A stretch of DNA of 11,462 bases from Verrucomicrobiota bacterium (GTDB lineage Bacteria; Verrucomicrobiota; Verrucomicrobiia; Verrucomicrobiales; Verrucomicrobiaceae), in NCBI GenBank assembly GCA_021413535.1, contig JAIOQF010000237.1, forward strand, positions 1 to 11,462. The letters run 5' to 3'. The notes under the pieces are model-generated. The model was given only the letters and a program-made list of their open reading frames with translations. It had not been told where the DNA came from and did no database searches. Below, in pieces: positions 7,008-11,462 of this stretch (position 1 is its first letter; every line of letters starts with the position of its first letter). The translations under genes were made by a program, and so were the position numbers.

Positions 7008-8205
7008 TTTTGCGGACTGGCCCGAGTTCCGCGGCCCGACGAAAGATGGCCACTCGGATGCGAAGAGTCTTCCCTTGGAATGGTCGACCGTTAAGAATGT
7101 AGTGTGGAAAACGCTGCTGCCCGGCAAGGCGTGGTCGTCGCCCATCGTCTCGGGCGGGCGCATCTTCCTGACCAACGCCGTGGCGGTAAATAACGAAACG
7201 GACCCTCATGATGCCAGATCACTCCGCGTGCTGGCGCTCGATTCCGTGAATGGAAAAATCGTCTGGGACACGGAGATTTTTACTGTGACCGATCCAGCGG
7301 GCTATGGCGTGCATCACAAGAACAGTTATGCATCGTCCACACCAGTTTTTGAAAATGGCCGCATCTATGCGCACTTCGGACATTTTGGCACGGCCTGCCT
7401 GGATGCTGACGGCAGAGTCATCTGGAAGACGCAAGAACTGGCCTACAAACCGGTTCATGGCAACGGCGGTTCTCCCGTCATCGTGGATGATCTGCTGATC
7501 TTCAATTGCGACTCAGAAGATAAACCGTTCATCGCTGCGCTCGACAAGACGGACGGCAAGGTGCGCTGGCAGATACCTCGCGACACGAATGCCAAGAAGA
7601 CCTTCTCTTTCTGCACGCCACTGCTCATCGAGGTCAACGGCGTGAAACAGCTGATCAGTCCCGGAAGCAACATCGTATCCGCCTTGAACCCGAAAGATGG
7701 AACGGAAATTTGGCGCGTGCGATACGAGGGCTACTCCGTGGTGCCGCGACCTGTCTATGCCCAGGGCTTGATTTTCATGAGCACCGGTTTCGATCGGCCC
7801 GTGGCGCTGGCGATCAAGCCCGATGGCAAGGGCGACGTCACGGACTCGCATGTCGTCTGGAAAATGGAGAAGCAGGCGCCAAACACTCCATCAATGCTGG
7901 TGATAGGTGATGATTTTTTCATGGTTGCGGACAAAGGTCTCGTCACCTGCGCAGATGCGAAGACTGGCGCGATCCATTGGCAAGAGCGCGTGGCTGGCCC
8001 GTGCAGTGCATCACCCTTGTATGCGGACGGTCGCATTTACATTCAGGATGAAAAAGGAACCGGATTCGTTATTCAGGCCGCTCGACAATTGAAACTGCTG
8101 GCGACAAATAATCTCGGTGAACCGACCTTGGCTTCTTATGCAGTCAGCGAAAATAATTTGATCATCCGGACGCAGAGCGCGGTCTATTGCATCGGCCATC
8201 GCTGA
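6949..8205 (+). CDS. Secreted PQQ-type beta-propeller repeat protein (BamB-like)
   Basis: A 418-residue exported protein of the PQQ-like/BamB-like propeller superfamily. Residues 1-22 are a signal peptide with cleavage likely after S-F-A. The mature protein opens D-W-P-E-F-R-G-P-T-K-D-G, the N-terminal signature common in Verrucomicrobiota and Planctomycetota members. Propeller blades are marked by the recurring G-x-x-x-W strand at 102-106, 155-159, 203-207, 251-255 and 340-344, plus V-V-W-K near 302, with intervening S-S-P-I-V-S-G-G-R-I-F-L type strands. No haem-binding CxxCH or alcohol-dehydrogenase catalytic residues were seen, so it is more likely a binding/scaffold or unknown-function propeller than a quinoprotein enzyme. 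The hydrophobic core of the signal peptide (L-L-F-T-F-H-L-S-L-F-T-S-F) is encoded by the right arm of the heptamer inverted repeat. No clear ribosome-binding site precedes the ATG. The next gene begins 6 bases after the stop. Confidence 0.85.
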   Translation: MKQLIGTVLLFTFHLSLFTSFADWPEFRGPTKDGHSDAKSLPLEWSTVKNVVWKTLLPGKAWSSPIVSGGRIFLTNAVAVNNETDPHDARSLRVLALDSVNGKIVWDTEIFTVTDPAGYGVHHKNSYASSTPVFENGRIYAHFGHFGTACLDADGRVIWKTQELAYKPVHGNGGSPVIVDDLLIFNCDSEDKPFIAALDKTDGKVRWQIPRDTNAKKTFSFCTPLLIEVNGVKQLISPGSNIVSALNPKDGTEIWRVRYEGYSVVPRPVYAQGLIFMSTGFDRPVALAIKPDGKGDVTDSHVVWKMEKQAPNTPSMLVIGDDFFMVADKGLVTCADAKTGAIHWQERVAGPCSASPLYADGRIYIQDEKGTGFVIQAARQLKLLATNNLGEPTLASYAVSENNLIIRTQSAVYCIGHR

Positions 8206-8211
8206 CACCCA

Positions 8212-9075
8212 ATGATTCCTCACAGTCGCCGCGCCTTCCTCAACAAGCTCGCCAAACTAGCGGGAACACCGCTGCTCTTCGGAGGCGGCGCATTTGGCTA
8301 TGGCTCGTTGCTGGAGCGCCATCGCGTCGAGATTGAGCGGCATAATCTCAAGCTGGCGCTGGGAGCGCGCGCGCCTACGAAGTTTCGTGCGCTGACGTTG
8401 GGAGACTTCCATTTCGATCCGCTCTACGAAGTAGATTATGTGGCGAAGTGCGTGACGCTCGCGAACTCACTGAAGCCGGACGTGATTTTTCTCACGGGTG
8501 ATTATGTGACTGGCAAGTCCGACCGGATCGGCGAATTCGCCGGCTTGCTTGCGAAGCTGAGTCCGCGCAGCGGAATTTATGCCTGCCTCGGCAATCACGA
8601 TCACTGGGCGAATGCAGCGAAAATCACGAGCGAGCTGGAGAAAGCGGGCGTGCAAACGCTCGTCAACCAGCACACGCGGGTGAAGTGCGCTGATGGTGAA
8701 CTGGTGGTGGCGGGCTTGCAAAGCGTTTGGGCGGGGAAGCCTGAATGGTCTCAGGCCGCACGCGGATTACGCAGTGATGATCGCGCCGTGATTCTCGTGC
8801 ATGAGCCGGACTACGCGCACACACTCTGCGAAGACCGGCGCATTGCCTTGCAGCTTTCCGGTCACACTCACGGCGGCCAGGTGCGGGTGCCGCTCTATGG
8901 CGCACTGCGTCTGCCAATGTGGGGCCGGCAGTTTCAGTCCGGATTTTATGATCTTGATGCGCTGAAACTTCATGTGAATCGCGGCATCGGCACCATCACT
9001 TTTCATGTCCGACTTTTCTGCCCGCCGGAAATTTCTTGCTTTGATATTACGAATACCGGGGTGATTTCCGCCTGA
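8212..9075 (+). CDS. Tat-exported metallophosphoesterase (YkuE/YaeI-like)
   Basis: A 287-residue calcineurin-like metallophosphoesterase. The N-terminus carries a twin-arginine motif S-R-R-A-F-L (5-10) and a moderately hydrophobic stretch to about 30, so it is probably exported folded by Tat, perhaps staying membrane-attached. All dimetal-site motifs are present in order: G-D-F-H (Asp65, His67), G-D-Y (Asp97), G-N-H-D (Asn128, His129, Asp130), a lone His in V-H-E-P-D (His197), and G-H-T-H-G-G-Q (His218, His220). Order and spacing match the YkuE/YaeI group, some of which cleave UDP-diacylglucosamine or other membrane-lipid pyrophosphates; the substrate here is not determined. It starts 6 bases after the PQQ-propeller stop, so the two are very probably cotranscribed. 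Its stop is 8 bases from that of the opposing gene. Confidence 0.88.
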   Translation: MIPHSRRAFLNKLAKLAGTPLLFGGGAFGYGSLLERHRVEIERHNLKLALGARAPTKFRALTLGDFHFDPLYEVDYVAKCVTLANSLKPDVIFLTGDYVTGKSDRIGEFAGLLAKLSPRSGIYACLGNHDHWANAAKITSELEKAGVQTLVNQHTRVKCADGELVVAGLQSVWAGKPEWSQAARGLRSDDRAVILVHEPDYAHTLCEDRRIALQLSGHTHGGQVRVPLYGALRLPMWGRQFQSGFYDLDALKLHVNRGIGTITFHVRLFCPPEISCFDITNTGVISA

Positions 9076-9083
9076 TACGCGCA

Positions 9084-10304
9084 TCACTTCGCGGTGTCGG
9101 CCACGGCTTTGGCAACCGTCCTGTCTGGAGTCGGAATCACGCGCTGCCATTTCGCCTGCGACCAGTAATCACCGTCCCAGGGCACACTGGAATTTTTTCG
9201 AGAGTAGAATCCTTCACGGTCGAATGTGCAGTCTGGCACATAACGCGAGCCTACATCCTTAATGAGCGGAGGGCGTGACGTGTTCACTTCAGGATTCGTG
9301 CACTCCAGCAGATAGGTTTCGCCATCAAGCTGCACGATGACCCAGGCATGACCGCCCCGCTCCGCGTAGTGCCCTAACGCGACCCGCGCATTAAATCCCC
9401 GCGCGATCAACCAGTCTGCAAGATAGATGGAAGAATCCTCGCAGTCGCCGGTGCCGAGTTTCTGCGTTTCAGCCGCAGTCTGCCAGGCATCGTTTTTTTC
9501 ATTTCCATCGGCGTCGTCGAGCACATAGCGAATACTCTGCACGACCGAGTTCCAGATGAGCAGCATTTCGTTCAAGCGCGTAATACCCGCTGGAAAACGC
9601 GCGGGCGGCGCATAGCCGGTGAGAAATTCGTTGGCGTGATGATAGCGGCCTTTCGTATCCACCGCCAGCATGACGTAAGGGCGATGACATTGCGGACACT
9701 CCAGCGTGACGCTGCGCATCAGCGGCGGCACTTCGCAAGCCTGGCCGCGATGACAGAGCGGGCACAAGATGTAAAAATTGTCATGGCCGCGAGAAAGCTG
9801 TCCAGGCTGGAAGTCAGGCAGCCGCTCCCCGGTAACAATGACACATTCAAATCCCAGCCGAGCCGACCGGGCTGAGGCCACGATCGCCTGATGCGTGAAG
9901 CTCTTTTCCGACTGGCTGCCCCACTCAAAGGCCTTCTGGAGCAAGTCCTCCACCGATGGACTCTGCAAGGAACAGACCGCCAGTCGGACGTAGTTCGGAA
10001 ACTGCATTTGCACAGCTGATGTCAGACTGCTCAAATCGCCCATCGTGCCATTTTCGATCCGCTTGCCAAGCCACTCGCGCAATGCATCATCCGGCTTCAA
10101 TGCTGCTTGATGCACCTCGTGACGAGCCGAGAGCAATTGCGTGGCGATTCTTTTTTCGACTACATCTCCATTAAAACTGCCCGACTCATTGCTGATGACG
10201 GCGCGCAACCAGTGCTGGCTTTCCGTCAGCCAACGAAAATTTAAAGAAGCAGAAGCCACGACCAACGTGCCCAGAAAGGCGAACGATAGATAAATTGGCT
10301 TCAT
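9084..10304 (-). CDS. Membrane-anchored transglutaminase-like protein with CxxC pairs
   Basis: A 406-residue protein with an N-terminal hydrophobic segment (about 4-20) that acts as signal or anchor. Residues 180-210 hold two CxxC pairs: C-P-L-C (181/184) and C-P-Q-C (203/206), a zinc-ribbon or rubredoxin-knuckle arrangement. Residues about 245-335 form a transglutaminase-like (papain-fold) core: G-T-G-D-C-E-D with nucleophile Cys288, then A-R-V-A-L-G-H-Y, G-G-H-A-W with His319, and L-D-G-E-T-Y-L-L-E with the third residue probably Glu334. Bacterial proteins with this core are usually proteases or amidases rather than cross-linking enzymes; no substrate can be named. Residues 30-175 and the tail after 345 are not recognised. 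The ATG at 10304 is preceded by A/T-rich sequence without a Shine-Dalgarno. The gene is convergent with the phosphoesterase gene. Confidence 0.75.
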   Translation of the reverse strand: MKPIYLSFAFLGTLVVASASLNFRWLTESQHWLRAVISNESGSFNGDVVEKRIATQLLSARHEVHQAALKPDDALREWLGKRIENGTMGDLSSLTSAVQMQFPNYVRLAVCSLQSPSVEDLLQKAFEWGSQSEKSFTHQAIVASARSARLGFECVIVTGERLPDFQPGQLSRGHDNFYILCPLCHRGQACEVPPLMRSVTLECPQCHRPYVMLAVDTKGRYHHANEFLTGYAPPARFPAGITRLNEMLLIWNSVVQSIRYVLDDADGNEKNDAWQTAAETQKLGTGDCEDSSIYLADWLIARGFNARVALGHYAERGGHAWVIVQLDGETYLLECTNPEVNTSRPPLIKDVGSRYVPDCTFDREGFYSRKNSSVPWDGDYWSQAKWQRVIPTPDRTVAKAVADTAK

Positions 10305-10617
10305 TATGGTAATTATAAACGCGTTGCTCCACCGTGCAACCGTGAATCTGAGACGGCGAAGGATGACGGAAAAGCGTGATCGTTATCCACGAGAATAAGG
10401 TTGGGAACCAGTCAGGCGAACAGTAGCATCCTCCGACGCCAGAAGTGCCGTCGTTCCGACCGGAACCGCGACACTCTTTCGTGGTCACTCGGCGCGCTCG
10501 CTCCCCGCTAAATCAATCCAACATTGATAGCTAATCCTCTTTGCGTCCCTCCAGTTGGCGCTCTGGATTTGCAAACGCCGCACACACGGGTAGGGTTCCG
10601 TGTTCAAGCCCAAAAAA
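10305..10617. other. 313-base gene-free stretch before tRNA-Leu
   Basis: No credible coding sequence. It should contain the minus-strand promoter of the transglutaminase-like gene (A/T-rich 10303-10320) and the plus-strand promoter of the tRNA. A weak candidate for the latter is TTGCAA (10569-10574) and TAGGGT (10591-10596), spaced 16 bases. A short perfect palindrome, GTTCCG-AC-CGGAAC, lies at 10453-10466; it has no T-run and no assigned role. Confidence 0.45.
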
Positions 10618-10699
10618 GCCCGGGTGGTGGAATTGGTAGACACGCCAGACTTAGGATCTGGTGGCGAAAGTTGTGCAGGTTCGAGTCCTGTCCCGGGCA
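10618..10699 (+). tRNA. tRNA-Leu (anticodon UAG)
   Basis: The complete cloverleaf can be drawn. Acceptor stem GCCCGGG (10618-10624) pairs perfectly with CCCGGGC (10692-10698), and the discriminator is A at 10699. The anticodon stem CCAGA/TCTGG (10645-10649, 10657-10661) encloses loop CTTAGGA with anticodon TAG at 10652-10654, reading CUN leucine codons. The variable region is about 13 bases, as in class II tRNAs. The T arm is GCAGG-TTCGAGT-CCTGT. The 3' CCA is not encoded (CACTTC follows), so it is added post-transcriptionally. No direct repeat of the 3' end that would mark an integration site was noticed nearby. Confidence 0.97.
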
Positions 10700-10760
10700 C
10701 TTCTTGATTCACGTCATGGGCGGATAAGGCGAGCAGGGAGCGGAAGCAAATTCCCGGCAA

Positions 10761-11462
10761 TCAAGACCGATACTTCTCGCGCTCAATGGTGCGGATGAAA
10801 GCGTCCGCCTCTGGCATGTTGGGGACTTTCATGCCGGGGCCGTCCCAATCGATGTTCTTTTGCAATCGCAGCGCCACAATGCCTGCCAGACCGATCTCGG
10901 TGAGGTGGCCGCCGAAGTCGAAGTCGGAAAAAACTTTGGACCCGCCGAGGCAGGCGTCTACCCATTCATCGATGTGGCCTTTGACGCGTGGAATCGACTG
11001 CGGAACTTGTTTGGCTGAAGGATGGTTGTCTGCACCCATGAATTTCGGATCCTCGTTAAGCTTGATGTAGCAGTCGGAGTTCCATAGCCCGCTTTGGAGC
11101 TGGCCATTCGCGCCGATGAGCAGGCATCCCGTGCGTGGCAGGCTGCCGAAAGATTTGATCAAGGCTGCGGTGACGTCTTCAGGCGGCAGGTCGCCGCCTG
11201 TGTAGAAGTTCAGCTTCACCGGACCGCGTCCATCCCGTGCAGGGAAGTGGTAACGCACGGTGCAAGCCTTTGGATAGCTCTCCTTGCCAAGGCCTGTGCC
11301 GCTGACTTCGATGCGTGTGGGATAGTCGAGATTGAGCGCACGCACGGGCATGTTGAAAGCATGACAGCAGAAGTCACCGAGCGAGCCATTGCCGAAATCA
11401 TACCAGCCACGCCAGGCCACCGGATGATAGCTGCCCGCCTTGAAAGGCCGCACGGGTGCAGT
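10761..11462 (-). CDS. Gfo/Idh/MocA family oxidoreductase, C-terminal part (runs off window)
   Basis: The C-terminal about 233 residues of an NAD(P)-dependent sugar/inositol dehydrogenase-like protein. The frame is open to the window edge (T-A-P-V-R-P-F-K at the boundary), so the N-terminal Rossmann domain lies outside. Recognised blocks are R-P-F-K-A-G-S-Y-H-P, W-R-G-W-Y-D-F-G-N-G-S-L-G-D and C-C-H-A-F-N-M-P, the substrate-domain signature of the subgroup abundant in Verrucomicrobiota and Planctomycetota. The C-terminal H-I-D-E-W-V-D-A-C-L-G-G and G-L-A-G-I-V-A-L-R-L-Q match as well. Many relatives carry a Tat signal, which cannot be checked here. Substrate unknown. The ATG-like start inside the window (a GTG at 11453) is internal, not the real start. 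Convergent with the tRNA. Confidence 0.87.
   Translation of the reverse strand, partial: TAPVRPFKAGSYHPVAWRGWYDFGNGSLGDFCCHAFNMPVRALNLDYPTRIEVSGTGLGKESYPKACTVRYHFPARDGRGPVKLNFYTGGDLPPEDVTAALIKSFGSLPRTGCLLIGANGQLQSGLWNSDCYIKLNEDPKFMGADNHPSAKQVPQSIPRVKGHIDEWVDACLGGSKVFSDFDFGGHLTEIGLAGIVALRLQKNIDWDGPGMKVPNMPEADAFIRTIEREKYRS

Noticed and set aside
6949..8205. PQQ-dependent alcohol/glucose dehydrogenase
   Set aside because: Only propeller repeats are present. The protein is shorter than quinoprotein dehydrogenases, and no catalytic Asp region, disulfide pair or haem motif was recognised.
10485..10760. Minus-strand 91-residue open frame across the tRNA
   Set aside because: It is the antisense of tRNA-Leu; this translation (G-L-E-P-A-Q-L-S-P-P-D-P) is a familiar spurious product of leucine tRNA genes.
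10618..10760. tRNA-Leu as an integration site for a mobile element
   Set aside because: No integrase, no direct repeat of the tRNA 3' end and no foreign-looking genes are seen in the window.
1..11462. CRISPR array, toxin-antitoxin pair or defence island
   Set aside because: No regularly spaced repeats and no nuclease, toxin or defence-type domains were found on either strand.

Overview
The window looks like chromosomal DNA of a free-living Verrucomicrobiota bacterium, or less likely a Planctomycetota relative. This rests on gene content recognised by eye: a secreted PQQ-type propeller opening with the W-P-E-F-R-G-P signature, a secreted PF09826-type beta-propeller protein with the E-P-D-I-W-K / F-F-F-N-Q-Y-R-G-L-Q signature, and a Gfo/Idh/MocA oxidoreductase of the R-P-F-K-x-G-x-Y-H-P / R-G-W-Y-D-F-G type. 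Shine-Dalgarno sequences are weak or absent before most genes. No phage, transposase, CRISPR array or plasmid function was seen.

Layout. A secreted L,D-transpeptidase-family protein (minus strand, 22-786) diverges across about 220 bases from a large secreted beta-propeller gene (1007-3865). The propeller gene is broken by two reading-frame shifts that cancel each other. A short GGQ release-factor-like gene (3862-4197) overlaps the propeller stop codon. A 545-residue ArnT/PMT-like membrane glycosyltransferase follows (4360-5997). Next comes a same-strand run: thymidylate synthase thyA (6089-6881, frameshifted as written), a secreted PQQ-type propeller protein (6949-8205), and a Tat-exported metallophosphoesterase (8212-9075). 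It meets head-on, with 8 bases between stop codons, a minus-strand membrane-anchored transglutaminase-like protein that carries two CxxC pairs (9084-10304). A 313-base gene-free stretch leads to tRNA-Leu(UAG) (10618-10699). The window ends inside a minus-strand Gfo/Idh/MocA oxidoreductase (10761 to beyond 11462).

How the genes relate. Most products act at or outside the cytoplasmic membrane: peptidoglycan cross-link chemistry, glycosyl transfer from a lipid carrier, two secreted propellers, an exported phosphoesterase and an anchored protease-fold protein. thyA, the release-factor-like gene and the tRNA are housekeeping. No single pathway ties the genes together. The tightest couplings are propeller / release factor (4-base overlap) and PQQ propeller / phosphoesterase (6-base gap).

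Most notable: (1) a 32-base inverted repeat built of degenerate GTGAAAA heptamers, whose second arm is the coding sequence for the signal-peptide core of the PQQ-propeller protein; (2) three small indels in two otherwise well-conserved genes, which suggests either sequence error or recent decay; (3) a release-factor-like protein that lacks the usual segment before GGQ; (4) a CxxC/CxxC zinc-ribbon-like module in front of a transglutaminase core. I found no convincing new multi-gene system.
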